The notes below the pieces were generated by a model that saw only the letters and a list, made by a program, of their open reading frames with translations, ran no database searches and had not been told where the DNA came from. From an uncultured Nitrospira sp. (GTDB lineage Bacteria > Nitrospirota > Nitrospiria > Nitrospirales > Nitrospiraceae), in contig CABVRO010000017.1 in the NCBI GenBank assembly GCA_902500715.1, forward strand, positions 1 through 39,850: a DNA stretch of 39,850 nucleotides, written 5' to 3'. Below, in pieces: positions 8,200 through 18,045 of this stretch (within the stretch, counting starts at the first letter, position 1; each line of letters begins with the position of its first letter). A program made the translations under genes and the position numbers.

Positions 8200-9126
8200 T
8201 TAGAGATGATGAAGAGTTGATTCAAGAAATCGTTCGGCGTCGATGGCGGCCATGCAGCCGGAGCCGGCAGCGGTGATGGCCTGACGGTACTTCGTATCCT
8301 GGACATCACCTGCGGCAAACACGCCGGCGACGCTAGTGGCCGTGCCCTGCGAGGTGCGGATGTAGCCCGTCTCATCCATCGTGAGTTGGTCCTTGAAGAG
8401 ATCGGTGTTGGGGCGGTGCCCGATGGCGACGAACACGCCGTCGCAAGCCAGTTCCGAAGAGGCCCCTGTCACGAGGTTCTTGAGCCGGGCGCCGGTGACC
8501 ACGTTTGTCCCAAGGATGTCTTCGACGACGGAATTCCACGCGAAGGATATTTTTTCATTATTCATGGCGCGGTCCTGCATGATTTTCGAGGCCCGCAGTT
8601 TGTCACGCCGGTGGACTACGGTGACGGTTCTGGCGAATTTTGTCAGGAAGTTGGCCTCTTCCAGCGCGCTGTCGCCGCCGCCTACGACCACTAAATCTTT
8701 CCCGCGAAAAAAGTAGCCGTCGCAGGTTGCGCAGGTCGAGACGCCGTGTCCGATCAACCGTGATTCATTCGGCAGGCCGAGCGGAATGGCCGACGCGCCG
8801 GTGGCCAGGATCAAGGTCGCCGCCTGCACCGTCTGTTCCCCGTCGATGGTCAGGTGAAAGGGCCGCTGCGCGAGAACGACGGCTGAGACATCGCCGGTGA
8901 GGAATGTTGTGCCGAAGCGCTCAGCCTGGGCGCGCATTTCCTTCATGAGCTCGGGGCCCATGATGCCCTTGGAAAACCCGGGATAGTTTTCGACTTCGGT
9001 GGTCGTCGTGAGTTGCCCGCCGGACTGCCAGCCCTCGATGAGCAGCGGTGAGAGATTGGCTCTGGCTGCATAAATGGCGGCGGTGAGGCCGGCCGGACCG
9101 GACCCGATAATGACCACGTTGTGCAT
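8200..9126 (-). CDS. trxB: Thioredoxin-disulfide reductase
   Basis: TrxB uses NADPH to reduce thioredoxin in the cytoplasm. The 308-residue protein has the FAD-binding [16 protein letters not shown] at the N-terminus (8-23), the redox motif C132-A-T-C135 followed by DGYFF, the NADPH-binding [10 protein letters not shown] (149-158), and the C-terminal FAD motif GVFAAGDV. Length and order match low-molecular-weight bacterial TrxB. It lies 44 bp downstream of coaE on the same strand. The two-copy repeat begins directly after its stop and separates it from thiI. Confidence 0.96.
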   Translation of the reverse strand: MHNVVIIGSGPAGLTAAIYAARANLSPLLIEGWQSGGQLTTTTEVENYPGFSKGIMGPELMKEMRAQAERFGTTFLTGDVSAVVLAQRPFHLTIDGEQTVQAATLILATGASAIPLGLPNESRLIGHGVSTCATCDGYFFRGKDLVVVGGGDSALEEANFLTKFARTVTVVHRRDKLRASKIMQDRAMNNEKISFAWNSVVEDILGTNVVTGARLKNLVTGASSELACDGVFVAIGHRPNTDLFKDQLTMDETGYIRTSQGTATSVAGVFAAGDVQDTKYRQAITAAGSGCMAAIDAERFLESTLHHL

Positions 9127-9170
9127 GTGCGGATGCTAACACACCGAAGCCGTGAGGGAAAAGCTGCGAT

Positions 9171-9773
9171 CTAGGCCAGGGCGCGGAGCTGGCCATAGAG
9201 CCGTTCGACCAGCGTCAGTAGGCGTGGTCGAGGGGTGGTGCCGTCGAGCAGGTCGTCCGCAGCTGCGGTCTTCTGCTTGAGCGGCATTTGGCTGCGAATG
9301 CGCCGGAGGGATTCGGCGCGGGTAAACCCATTCCGTTTCTTCAATCGAGCGATTTGGGTTTCCCGGTCGGCGGTGACGACGATGACCCGGTCCACGCGCT
9401 TGTCGATGCCGGCTTCGAAGAGAAGCGGCACGTCGTAAATGACGACGGCTTTGGGATCGCTGCGGGCGGCTTTTCGGGTCAGTCTGGCTTGCTCACGCGC
9501 GACGCGGGGGTGGATGATCTGTTCCAGCCGCTGCAATTTGGACCGGTTCCGGAAGACCATGGCGCCGAGGGCCTGGCGATTGAGGGTGCGATCCGGGTTG
9601 AGGACGGCCTTGCCGAAGGTCTTGAGGATGGCGCGCCAAGCCGGCTTGCCCGGTTCTACCACCTCGTGAGCCAGCGCATCGGCATCGATGACGACAGCCC
9701 CGCATCGCTCGAACATCTTCGCAACCGTGCTTTTACCGGTCGCGACGCCGCCGGTGAGGCCCACAAGTATCAT
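9171..9773 (-). CDS. coaE: Dephospho-CoA kinase
   Basis: CoaE phosphorylates the 3'-hydroxyl of dephospho-CoA, the last step of coenzyme A synthesis. From ATG 9773 the protein has 200 residues, begins MILVGLTGGVATGKSTV (P-loop GGVATGKS, 8-15), and carries the family motifs VIDADALAHEVVEPGKPAW, an IIHPRV segment and YDVPLLFEAG. This start matches how CoaE proteins usually begin. ATG 9791 would add six residues. Neither has a clear Shine-Dalgarno. trxB follows after 44 bp. Confidence 0.93.
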   Translation of the reverse strand: MILVGLTGGVATGKSTVAKMFERCGAVVIDADALAHEVVEPGKPAWRAILKTFGKAVLNPDRTLNRQALGAMVFRNRSKLQRLEQIIHPRVAREQARLTRKAARSDPKAVVIYDVPLLFEAGIDKRVDRVIVVTADRETQIARLKKRNGFTRAESLRRIRSQMPLKQKTAAADDLLDGTTPRPRLLTLVERLYGQLRALA

Positions 9774-9845
9774 GACGCGGGAAGATACCATGGGGGGCTA
9801 GTGCTCGCAACGACGCTCGATTGACTTCTCGCCGTGCCCGGCGGT

Positions 9846-10892
9846 ATGACCATTCGTATGAAAAACATGAAACATTGTCTAGTCGCCGTCCTCCTTCTGT
9901 GTCTGCCATTCGGAGTCTTGGACCTTTCCATCGCTCAGGCTGAAGCGCCGGCGCCCGCCGAACGGCAGCCGCTGGTGGTCGCCTTGGATGACTCAGGTCA
10001 GTACCACTCCATTCAGGAGGCGGTGGATGCCGCAAAGATGGGTGACACCATTCTCATCAGGCCCGGCTCCTATGCCGAGGATGTGACTATTCACAGCAAG
10101 GAAAACGTCCGACTGGTCGGGGCGGGCATGGATCAGGTCACGATCCTGGGGCGTGAACGCGTCGGCGTGTTCCATGTCGGGAAATGGCCCTATGGTGCGA
10201 CGAATATCGAGATCTCCGGCCTCACGATCAACGAACATGGCGGCCACGCGATGGGGATGTTCAACGGCCGCGGCATCACCCTGCACCATGTGCGGGTCAA
10301 GGGCATGTTGTTCACCCAGCAGGTGGAGGATGTGCGCATCGAGGACTGTATTATCGGCGGCAGTGAAACCACCGGTGTGCAATTCGCCAATTCTCAGGCG
10401 GTCATGCGGAGCAATTTCATCCATGACAACGATCACGGGGTGAGCGTCGCCGGCAAATCCACGGTGCGTTTGGAACGAAACGTCATCACCAGGAGCCTGT
10501 TCGAGGCGGTGATCGTGAACGATCAATCCAAGGCCGTGTTGGTCGGCAATACCTTCGTGAAAAACGGGGGCGGCGCGGCGTTTCTCGGGACCTCCCAGAA
10601 TGAAGCGTCGGGCAACATCGTCAGCCTCAATGCCTATGGGTTTGTCGTGGCGCCCTCCAGCCGGGTGCTCTTCTCCTACAATGCCATGCAAAACTCCGGA
10701 TCGAACTATCTCCGGCATGGAACCCCTAACCAGCCCGCTCCCGAGTTGAAGCCCGATTCGGATTTGACGGTGGATCCAAGATTCGTTGACACCGCCCGGG
10801 ATGATTTCAGACTGCGCGCGGATACGGCGCTGGTCAAAATCGGTGACTTTCCCTACCTCGGTGCCTTGCCTCCCCTGGCGGAGTCACACTGA
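9846..10892 (+). CDS. Exported right-handed beta-helix repeat protein
   Basis: This 348-residue protein has a signal peptide (KHCLVAVLLLCLPFGVLDL, cleavage near AQA). The opening SIQEAVDAAKMGDTILIRPGSYAEDVTI is the standard first rung of a NosD/CASH-type parallel beta-helix. Repeating rungs follow (IEISGLTIN, LHHVRVKG, VRIEDCIIGG, AVMRSNFIHDN, VRLERNVIT, VLVGNTFVKN, NEASGNIVSLN). Such folds bind or cut polysaccharides, but no catalytic site is evident. The frame opens at GTG 9834; ATG 9846, 9858 and 9867 are all possible starts and none has a strong ribosome site. It diverges from coaE. Probable location is the periplasm or cell surface. Confidence 0.85.
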   Translation: MTIRMKNMKHCLVAVLLLCLPFGVLDLSIAQAEAPAPAERQPLVVALDDSGQYHSIQEAVDAAKMGDTILIRPGSYAEDVTIHSKENVRLVGAGMDQVTILGRERVGVFHVGKWPYGATNIEISGLTINEHGGHAMGMFNGRGITLHHVRVKGMLFTQQVEDVRIEDCIIGGSETTGVQFANSQAVMRSNFIHDNDHGVSVAGKSTVRLERNVITRSLFEAVIVNDQSKAVLVGNTFVKNGGGAAFLGTSQNEASGNIVSLNAYGFVVAPSSRVLFSYNAMQNSGSNYLRHGTPNQPAPELKPDSDLTVDPRFVDTARDDFRLRADTALVKIGDFPYLGALPPLAESH

Positions 10893-11048
10893 CTGTCGCA
10901 GTAAAGCATCAACAAATTGAGATGTTAGCGCTCCCGCTCGGCCGAAAGATCTCTTGTGCTATGCTTCAGTGTACGTATGGCATTCAGGTTTCTCCGGTGT
11001 GGCTCAAGAATTGCTGTACTACGACCGACAAGGGATTGGAGGTAATAA

Positions 11049-11234
11049 GTGGCCAGCTTTCGATTCGACCTGGAAAAGCGGAGTACCGACGGGATTCCCA
11101 ATTTGGCGGAGTTGGAGTCCGGCAAGCTGCTGGGGGCGATCCTGCCGATGTCCGAGCAAGCGCAACTCCAGTTGCGTGACAGCATCGAAGTCATCGACTA
11201 CCTCATGAATCAAGAAGGTGTTGTCTGGAGCTAG
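11049..11234 (+). CDS. Small hypothetical protein (61 aa)
   Basis: A GTG-started frame of 61 residues is preceded by GGAGG about seven bases upstream (11038-11042), an ideal ribosome site. The protein is soluble and mixed-charge: an N-terminal ASFRFDLEKRSTDGIP, then a helix-prone LAELESGKLLGAILPMSEQAQLQLRDSIEVIDYLM. There is no signal peptide or membrane span. I do not recognise the family. It sits alone between the beta-helix gene and the glucosidase pair. Overlapping frames on both strands lack ribosome sites. Confidence 0.6.
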   Translation: MASFRFDLEKRSTDGIPNLAELESGKLLGAILPMSEQAQLQLRDSIEVIDYLMNQEGVVWS

Positions 11235-11460
11235 GGCCTGGTGTTTTCCTGCTGACTCCCTGTTCCCATTCCCATTCCTTCTCCCTATTCCTTCGCTGAC
11301 CCTGCAAGATCGATCTGCCGACTCGACGCCCGCCGGGCACGATGGTCGCGGACGTGCTGCCTCTCCTGACAGCTCGAATCTCAGTTGAAACTTTTTGGGG
11401 CCGGGCGCATGCTGGCGCCTGCTGCATCCTACGTTGCGTTTAGTCGGGAGACCTCGTGTT

Positions 11461-14136
11461 ATGTCGACATCGCCGGGAGAGGAATCTGTTCGTCCGCGGT
11501 CCGCTGAACAGCAGCGCCTGGATGAGGACGATCTGCGCCGGAAACACTGGAAACGCTGGGGGCCCTACGTCAGCGAACGGGCTTGGGGAACGGTCCGCGA
11601 GGATTACAGCCCGTACGGGACGGCCTGGGAATCCGTTCCTCACGACCATGCTCGCTCGAAAGCCTACCGTTGGAATGAGGACGGACTGGCCGGCATTTGT
11701 GACCGGCATCAGTTCGTCTGTCTCGCGCTGGCTCTCTGGAACGGGCGGGACCCGATTCTGAAAGAGCGAATGTTCGGTCTCACGGGGAACGAGGGCAATC
11801 ACGGTGAGGATCCCAAAGAATATTACTTCTACCTCGACTCTACGCCCACGCATTCCTACATGAAGTTTCTCTACAAGTATCCGCAGGCGGCGTTTCCGTA
11901 TGCGCGACTCATCGAAGAAAATCGCCGTCGCAGCCGGTCCGATCCGGAGTTCGAGCTGCTCGATACGGGAGTGTTTGCCGACGATCGTTACTTCGATGTC
12001 GGCGTCGAATATGCCAAGGCCTCGCCGGAAGATGTGCTCATGCGGATCAAGATCGTCAATCGCGGTCCGGATCCGGCGCAGCTGACAGTACTGCCGACCA
12101 TCTGGTTTCGCAACACCTGGTCGTGGGGGCTCGATGTGCGCCGCCCGCGGATGCGGAAAGGCGAATCGACGTCGTCGGTCGGTGTTGTGGAGTTCGACCA
12201 TGAGTATTACGGGCCGCGACGGTTGCTCTGCGAGGGTGGGCCGGATCTGTTGTTCACCGAAAACGAAACCAATACCCGGCGTCTCTACGGCGATGTGGAT
12301 GGCGCACGATATGTGAAAGACGGAATCAATGACTACGTCGTGCAGGGCGACAAGGGCGCGGTCAATCCCGACCAGATCGGGTCGAAGGCGTCCGCGCACT
12401 ATGTGGTGACCACGTTGCCTGATCGGCCTGTGACGATTCGTTTGCGGTTCACGAATGCTGCCGCTGCCGGTGCTCTCGATCCGCACGCGTTCGATGCGAT
12501 CGTGGCTGCGCGTGTGAAGGAGGCGGATGAGTTTTATGCGGCGTTGGCCCCCGCGAACGTGTCTGAAGATGCGCGAATGGTGCAGCGGCAAGCCTTCGCC
12601 GGGCTCTTGTGGAGCAAGCAGTTTTATCACTACGACGTCGATCGTTGGCTGAAGGGCGACCCAGCGGGACCGGAACCCCCCAAGGAGCGGTTGCATGGCA
12701 GGAACGCCGACTGGACGCATCTCTACAATGCCGATGTCATTTCCATGCCGGATAAGTGGGAGTATCCCTGGTATGCAGCCTGGGACTTGGCGTTTCACTG
12801 CCTGCCGATCGCGCTTGTCGATCCGCGTTTTGCCAAGGATCAGCTCGTCCTCATGCTGCGTGAATGGTACATGCATCCCAACGGGCAGATTCCCGCCTAT
12901 GAATGGGCCTTGGGCGACGTGAATCCGCCGGTGCATGCCTGGGCGGCCTGGCGGGTGTACAAGATCGAGAGGAAGCGGAAAGGCGTCGGCGACCGCATTT
13001 TTCTGGAGCGGGTGTTTCACAAGCTCCTGCTGAATTTCACCTGGTGGGTGAATCGGAAAGATGCCGAGGGGAAGAATATTTTTCAGGGCGGATTTCTGGG
13101 GCTGGACAACATCGGCGTGTTCGACCGCAGCAAGCCGCTGCCCACCGGCGGGCACATCGAGCAATCCGACGCGACCAGCTGGATGGGGATGTATTGTCTG
13201 AACATGTTGTCCATCGCGTTGGAACTCGCGCGGGAAGACCGGGCCTATGAAGATGTCGCCAGCAAGTTCTTCGAGCATTTTGTCTACATCTGCCGGGCGA
13301 TGAACAACATCGGCGATGCGAAGATCGAACTCTGGAACAAGGCCGACGGCTTCTTCTACGACGTGCTGCACCTGCCGGACGGGAAGAAGTTTCCGATGAA
13401 GGTGCGGTCGATGGTCGGCTTGATTCCGTTGTTTGCGGTGGAGACGCTGGATTCCGAGCTCATCGACCGGTTGCCCCGTTTTAAGCACCGGATGCAATGG
13501 TTCATCGAAAACCGGCCGGATTTCAGTCTGCACATTGAAACCCAGTCGCAGGACGGAGAGGTGCGCCGGTTCTTGTCGCTCGTCAACCGTCACCGGCTGC
13601 CAAAGGTCCTGCGGTATATGTTGGATGAGCAGGAGTTCTTGTCGCCGTATGGCGTGCGGGCCCTGTCCCGGTACCACAAGGACCATCCCTACGTGTTCTC
13701 GATGATGGGAACGAGCCAAAGCGTCGAATATCAACCTGCGGAATCCACCAACGGTCTTTTCGGAGGGAATTCGAATTGGCGGGGGCCGGTCTGGTTTCCC
13801 GTGAACTACCTCCTGATCGAATCTCTTCAGAAGTTTCACTATTATTTGGGCGACGGCTTCACGGTCGAGTACCCGACGGGGTCGGGGCAGAAGCGCACTC
13901 TCGCCGACGTTGCGGCTGAGCTGTCCCGGCGGCTCACGCATACCTTTCTGCGCGGGCCCGATGGTCGGCGTCCCGTCTACGGCGGCGCGGAGAAATTTCA
14001 GCAGGATCCGCACTGGCGCGATCTCATCTTGTTCTATGAATACTTCCATGGCGACAACGGCGCCGGGATCGGCGCGAGCCATCAAACCGGCTGGACGGGG
14101 CTGGTCGCCAAGTTAATTCAGCAGTCGGGCGAGTAA
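11461..14136 (+). CDS. GH63-like (MGH1-type) glucosidase
   Basis: This 891-residue cytoplasmic protein resembles the large bacterial GH63 / MGH1-like glycoside hydrolases, which act on alpha-glucosidic or glycosylglycerate bonds. The N-terminal half (about 20-380) is a beta-rich domain starting at [16 protein letters not shown]. The C-terminal half is an (alpha/alpha)6-barrel with hallmark segments [34 protein letters not shown] and [28 protein letters not shown] is typical of GH63. ATG 11461 has GGGAG about ten bases upstream. An upstream TTG at 11395 is less likely. It is 14 bp upstream of a debranching-type glucosidase, so both probably serve intracellular alpha-glucan or trehalose-type metabolism. 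Exact substrate unknown. Confidence 0.88.
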   Translation: MSTSPGEESVRPRSAEQQRLDEDDLRRKHWKRWGPYVSERAWGTVREDYSPYGTAWESVPHDHARSKAYRWNEDGLAGICDRHQFVCLALALWNGRDPILKERMFGLTGNEGNHGEDPKEYYFYLDSTPTHSYMKFLYKYPQAAFPYARLIEENRRRSRSDPEFELLDTGVFADDRYFDVGVEYAKASPEDVLMRIKIVNRGPDPAQLTVLPTIWFRNTWSWGLDVRRPRMRKGESTSSVGVVEFDHEYYGPRRLLCEGGPDLLFTENETNTRRLYGDVDGARYVKDGINDYVVQGDKGAVNPDQIGSKASAHYVVTTLPDRPVTIRLRFTNAAAAGALDPHAFDAIVAARVKEADEFYAALAPANVSEDARMVQRQAFAGLLWSKQFYHYDVDRWLKGDPAGPEPPKERLHGRNADWTHLYNADVISMPDKWEYPWYAAWDLAFHCLPIALVDPRFAKDQLVLMLREWYMHPNGQIPAYEWALGDVNPPVHAWAAWRVYKIERKRKGVGDRIFLERVFHKLLLNFTWWVNRKDAEGKNIFQGGFLGLDNIGVFDRSKPLPTGGHIEQSDATSWMGMYCLNMLSIALELAREDRAYEDVASKFFEHFVYICRAMNNIGDAKIELWNKADGFFYDVLHLPDGKKFPMKVRSMVGLIPLFAVETLDSELIDRLPRFKHRMQWFIENRPDFSLHIETQSQDGEVRRFLSLVNRHRLPKVLRYMLDEQEFLSPYGVRALSRYHKDHPYVFSMMGTSQSVEYQPAESTNGLFGGNSNWRGPVWFPVNYLLIESLQKFHYYLGDGFTVEYPTGSGQKRTLADVAAELSRRLTHTFLRGPDGRRPVYGGAEKFQQDPHWRDLILFYEYFHGDNGAGIGASHQTGWTGLVAKLIQQSGE

Positions 14137-14150
14137 GCCGGAGGCATGGG

Positions 14151-16136
14151 ATGACCATCGATTCGAGGCGCTGCCAGGATCTTGACCGGGCACTCGGTCT
14201 GGAATGGCTGGAGACGAACGGGCGGGGCGGGTATGCGTCGGGCACCGTCGCCGGCGCGAATACCCGACGCTACCACGCGCTGCTGCTGGTGGCCAGACGC
14301 CCGCCGGTCGATCGCGTGGTCCTGGTGAATCATCTCGAAGAATGGGTGGAGGTCGGCGGCCAATCTTTTCCGCTCTCGACAAATCTGTATAGCGGCGCGG
14401 TTCATCCCGAAGGGTATCGGTATTGCGATGGGTTTTCCTCCTTGCCATGGCCGACCTGGCGTTACGTCTCCCATGGAATTCACCTGGAGCGTGAACTGTT
14501 GTGTCCCGATGATCGCGACATGATCGTTGTGCGGTGGCGGTTGTTGGGCGATGCACCGTCTGTCGTGGTGCTGCGGGTCAGACCGATGCTCTCGGGTCGC
14601 GACTTCCATGCGCTGCATCAGGAGAACGCCGGGGTGCGCAGTCAGGCCACGGTTCACGAGGGCCGTGTCACGTGGCAACCCTACGATGCGCTCCCTGCCG
14701 TGCTGGCATTCCACAACGGGCAGTACCACCATGGGCCGGATTGGTATCGCCACATCTACTATCGGATCGAGCGCGAACGTGGTCTGGACTATACGGAGGA
14801 CTGGTGGTCGCCGGGCGAATGTACGTTCACGCTCGCTCCGGGATCGGTGGCGGAACTTCTGTTCACGACCGAACCGCTTGAGTCCGTCGATGTCACGCAG
14901 GTTGTAGAGGCGGAGCGGCGGCGGCGCGCAGAGTGTCCGGTATCGGTGCCGACCGACGATCGGTTGGCGCAGGAGCTCTGGGCTGCGAGCAGCGCATATC
15001 TTGTCCGGCGGGGAGGCAGGCAGACGGTGATCGCCGGGTACCCCTGGTTTGCCGATTGGGGGCGAGACACATTTATCGCCTTGCCGGGGCTCTGCCTGGT
15101 GACGGGTCGTTGCGACGTGGCCCGGCAGGTGATCGAGGCGTTTGCGTCTCATGTGTCGCAAGGGATGGTGCCGAATCGATTTCCCGACATCGGCGAACAG
15201 CCTGAGTACAACACGATCGATGCGTCGTTATGGTTTATTCATGCCGTGGACCGCTATCTTCACTATAGCCGCGACCTCGACGGAGTACGCCGGATCGCCT
15301 GGCCCGCGATCAAACAGATTGTGGAGGGGTATCGTCGAGGCACGCGGTTCGGCATTCACATGGACGACGACGGGATGATTACCGGCGGCGAGGAGGGCGT
15401 TCAGCTCACCTGGATGGATGTCAAAATCGGCGATTGGGTGGTGACTCCCCGGCACGGGAAACCGGTCGAGATTCAAGCGCTCTGGGTGCGGGTATTGGCG
15501 GTGGCGGCCGAACTGGCGGCGCTATTCGGGGAACCGGCGTACGCGGCACAATGCCGGCAGGATCGTGCGAGGGCCACCGAGTCGTTTCAATCCCGCTTCT
15601 GGTATCGAACCGGGGGCTATCTCTTCGATGTGGTGGACGGGCCGATCGGAGACGACGCCTCGCTCCGCCCGAACCAGATTTATGCCCTGGCCTTGGATGA
15701 TCAGCTGGTGACGGAGGCACAGGCCAAACACATTTTGCAGCTCGTGAAAGAGCGATTGCTCACGCCGATGGGCTTGCGCACGTTGGCGCCGGAGGACATC
15801 CGATTCTGTGCGTCGTACGAGGGTGGGGTCTTTGAGCGGGATGGCGCGTACCATCAAGGTACCGTATGGCCGTTTCTGCTCGGCCCGTTCGTGACAGCCT
15901 GGGTCAAAACCTATGGCGAGAGTCCGGCGGTGCGGCGGGATGCGCGCATGTTTCTCGACGGATTGCAGGAACATTTACACGAAGCCTGCCTGGGTCAGGT
16001 GTCGGAGATCTTCGATGGTCAGCACCCGCATCGAGCGCGAGGCTGCGTGGCGCAGGCCTGGTCCGTGGCCGAACCCTTGCGCGCGCTCATTGAAGATCTC
16101 TGCGCGGCTCCTGAGCGATCATCGAACCCGCGCTGA
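14151..16136 (+). CDS. Amylo-alpha-1,6-glucosidase (glycogen debranching type)
   Basis: The 661-residue protein has the two-part structure of the archaeal/bacterial debranching family (GH133). The N-terminal GDE_N-like domain contains LETNGRGGYASGTVAGANTRRYHALLL (residues 20-46). The C-terminal (alpha/alpha)6-barrel contains GYPWFADWGRDTFIALPGL, RPNQIYALAL, YHQGTVWPFLLGP and GQVSEIFDG. It should hydrolyse alpha-1,6 branches or related glucosidic linkages in the cytoplasm. There is no transferase domain, so it is not a bifunctional eukaryote-type enzyme. GGAGG at 14140-14144 sits six bases before the ATG, and the previous stop is 14 bp upstream, so it is cotranscribed with the GH63-like gene. 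Confidence 0.92.
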   Translation: MTIDSRRCQDLDRALGLEWLETNGRGGYASGTVAGANTRRYHALLLVARRPPVDRVVLVNHLEEWVEVGGQSFPLSTNLYSGAVHPEGYRYCDGFSSLPWPTWRYVSHGIHLERELLCPDDRDMIVVRWRLLGDAPSVVVLRVRPMLSGRDFHALHQENAGVRSQATVHEGRVTWQPYDALPAVLAFHNGQYHHGPDWYRHIYYRIERERGLDYTEDWWSPGECTFTLAPGSVAELLFTTEPLESVDVTQVVEAERRRRAECPVSVPTDDRLAQELWAASSAYLVRRGGRQTVIAGYPWFADWGRDTFIALPGLCLVTGRCDVARQVIEAFASHVSQGMVPNRFPDIGEQPEYNTIDASLWFIHAVDRYLHYSRDLDGVRRIAWPAIKQIVEGYRRGTRFGIHMDDDGMITGGEEGVQLTWMDVKIGDWVVTPRHGKPVEIQALWVRVLAVAAELAALFGEPAYAAQCRQDRARATESFQSRFWYRTGGYLFDVVDGPIGDDASLRPNQIYALALDDQLVTEAQAKHILQLVKERLLTPMGLRTLAPEDIRFCASYEGGVFERDGAYHQGTVWPFLLGPFVTAWVKTYGESPAVRRDARMFLDGLQEHLHEACLGQVSEIFDGQHPHRARGCVAQAWSVAEPLRALIEDLCAAPERSSNPR

Positions 16137-16273
16137 CTTGTGACGTCGCGGTGCCTTCATCAATTGCCGGGTTCTTGCTGGCATGAGCGCCTATGTGCTC
16201 CCGTCCTGTCACGTTCAGATTCTGTTCCGGAAATCTTGACAGTTAAAGAAGCGATCCGGTAAGGATAAGAAAG

Positions 16274-16780
16274 ATGCGCCAGTACGAATCCGTCGCCATT
16301 GTTGCTCTCCTGTCAGCCGGGTTGTTCCTGACCGGCTGTCAGCTGTTCGATTCCTCGACGCGTCAGCCGGCACCTCCGTCGGTTTCCGTGATGTCGATGT
16401 GGGAATTGTACCGGCATTGCCAATCGAGCGGCGATGTCGAGACGGTCTTGTCGGCAGCGAAACAACTGCAGCAGTCCGCTGATACGCATGTGGTTCCCGC
16501 TCCGGATGTTCCTAAGAGTCTTGACCGGTTTATCACGCGACAGCCCGTCCGTACGACGGTTGATCCCAAAGCACTGGCCGCTTCGTGTACGTTGCAGGCG
16601 GCCCGGACGAGCTTGAGCGCCGGACGTGAGCAGGAAGCCGAGCAGCTTTTGTACGCCGTCGTACTCAGTTACCCGGAAAGCGATTACACCTTCTATGTGG
16701 CACAGGCCAAGGTCTGGATTGAGGAGTTGCATCGTCCCGGCACGCTGGATGCTGTCATCCATCCCATCTCCACCTACTAG
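16274..16780 (+). CDS. Hypothetical lipoprotein
   Basis: The 168-residue protein has a lipoprotein signal: VAIVALLSAGLFLTGC with lipobox LTGC, so the mature protein should start at Cys22. A Pro/Ser-rich linker leads to a helical region with two tetratricopeptide-like helices (MWELYRHCQSSGDVETVLSAAKQLQQ; REQEAEQLLYAVVLSYPESDY). That is consistent with a small envelope scaffold, but no family is recognised. An AAGGA about 10 bases upstream may be the ribosome site. A TTGACA at 16236-16241 may be the -35 of its promoter; the -10 is poor. Confidence 0.75.
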   Translation: MRQYESVAIVALLSAGLFLTGCQLFDSSTRQPAPPSVSVMSMWELYRHCQSSGDVETVLSAAKQLQQSADTHVVPAPDVPKSLDRFITRQPVRTTVDPKALAASCTLQAARTSLSAGREQEAEQLLYAVVLSYPESDYTFYVAQAKVWIEELHRPGTLDAVIHPISTY

Positions 16781-16929
16781 ACGGCTAGCGACCGCGTCCT
16801 GTTTCCTATTCAGTCAACATTGTAGGACTGACTCCCTCGATCATTACGGAGTGATAGTCTGATGCGCAAGCGATTGCGGCGCGGGTCTCATACGGCCCGG
16901 GACGTCCCAGAGCGGAAGAGTGTGGCGGC

Positions 16930-17916
16930 GTGAAGCACCTCGGAGGGTGGCACGCTCTCTGGCGTGGCAAGACGTGTCTCCAGCTGGTGCGCAGCTTCAT
17001 GGTATACGTCTGGCCCTTGTCGATCGTCGGGCGGCTGTTCTATCGACTTCGCTGGTCTCCTCCCCTCTATGCAGCGATCAACCGGCGCTCACGTTGCGTG
17101 TTTCGCTCGATTCCGCAGGTGCTCAATTCGCAAGGTGTCGAGGCGGTTCGCGCGCTTCAAGTCGAAGGGATCTTTCGCACCTCCGTTGCGGCTCTGGCAC
17201 AAGATCCGGGTTTGTTTCGTGATTTGGCCCGAGATGCCGGGTTGATGCTCGCCGGACAGGATATCCAACGGAAGATCAGGCAGCGATACAATGCGAGCGA
17301 TGCCAAATGGTATGTGGTGCGTGCGATCGGACATCGTGCGAAACGGCAGCCTCTGCCCTCGTCTTTCATCAGGTTTTTCCTCCATCCGCAGTTGCTCAGC
17401 ATTGCCAGTACCTATCTCGGGTTGCAGGTCCGCCTCAACTACTTAGATGTCTGGCATAACATCCCGGTGCGTGAGGGAGAACCGTCGATCTCGGCGGAGT
17501 GCTGGCATCGCGACCATGAAGATCAGCGTATTATCAAGGTCTTTGTGTTGCTGACCGATGTCGATGAGACAATGGGGCCCTTCAATTATGTGAAGCGCTC
17601 CCAGGTAGGCGGTGAGTACGGCACTCTCTTTCCAGCCATTCCCCCGACCGGTCGATATCCGAAACAGGATGTGCTCGACCAGCTCATCAACGAGACACCG
17701 TTGCCGTCTGTCTCCTGCGTCGGGCCAGCGGGCAGTGTCATCCTGTGTGATACGGGTGGGCTGCATCGAGGCGGCCGCTCACTTACGCAGCCGCGGATCG
17801 TCCTGGTGGGCGTCTATACCTCCGATGCCGGACTTGATGCGGCTCGTTATTCCCTCCCTCGATCGGTCGGCCACGAACAGTTGTCTCCGGCGGCGAAGTT
17901 CGCACTGTACTCCTAG
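16930..17916 (+). CDS. PhyH-like Fe(II)/2-oxoglutarate dioxygenase-family protein
   Basis: This 328-residue protein looks like a phytanoyl-CoA dioxygenase-type enzyme. It has an H193-x-D195 pair in CWHRDHED, a distal His279 in GGLHRGG and Arg289 (QPRIVLVGVY) placed to bind 2-oxoglutarate: the full facial triad plus co-substrate arginine. MGPFNYVKRSQVGGEYG matches the usual region between them. The N-terminal 60 residues contain a hydrophobic stretch (FMVYVWPLSIVGRLFY) that may be a membrane anchor. The GTG start has only GGAAG about 12 bases upstream; ATG 16999 is an alternative. Substrate unknown; the family hydroxylates varied small molecules. Confidence 0.75.
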   Translation: MKHLGGWHALWRGKTCLQLVRSFMVYVWPLSIVGRLFYRLRWSPPLYAAINRRSRCVFRSIPQVLNSQGVEAVRALQVEGIFRTSVAALAQDPGLFRDLARDAGLMLAGQDIQRKIRQRYNASDAKWYVVRAIGHRAKRQPLPSSFIRFFLHPQLLSIASTYLGLQVRLNYLDVWHNIPVREGEPSISAECWHRDHEDQRIIKVFVLLTDVDETMGPFNYVKRSQVGGEYGTLFPAIPPTGRYPKQDVLDQLINETPLPSVSCVGPAGSVILCDTGGLHRGGRSLTQPRIVLVGVYTSDAGLDAARYSLPRSVGHEQLSPAAKFALYS

Positions 17917-17948
17917 TCCCGAGTCCGGGGAGGCTCAGGATTGACGTA

Positions 17949-17977
17949 TTGACAGGGCGGGGTGCCGGCCGTACCCT
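17949..17977 (+). promoter_or_regulatory. Candidate sigma-70 promoter for the GlcG-like gene
   Basis: A perfect -35 TTGACA (17949-17954) is followed after exactly 17 bases by TACCCT (17972-17977), which matches the first two and last bases of the -10 consensus. Transcription would start near 17984 and give a leader of about 60 bases to ATG 18046. Confidence 0.4.
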
Positions 17978-18045
17978 CGCGCTTCGAACTGCATGCGCAG
18001 ATGGTCGACCTACTGTGTGCAGCATTGGAACCAAGGAGGCTTGAG

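Noticed and set aside
11255..11296. Pyrimidine-rich stretch (repeated CCCATTCC/CCTATTCC)
   Set aside because: Short and imperfect. It may be a slippage tract but has no clear unit or role.
11440..14085. 881-codon open frame on the minus strand
   Set aside because: It lies opposite the GH63-like gene and its product is Arg/His/Val-rich with no domain. This is the usual antisense shadow of a GC-rich gene.
14118..15161. 347-codon minus-strand frame
   Set aside because: Antisense to the debranching enzyme, with no ribosome site or recognisable protein.
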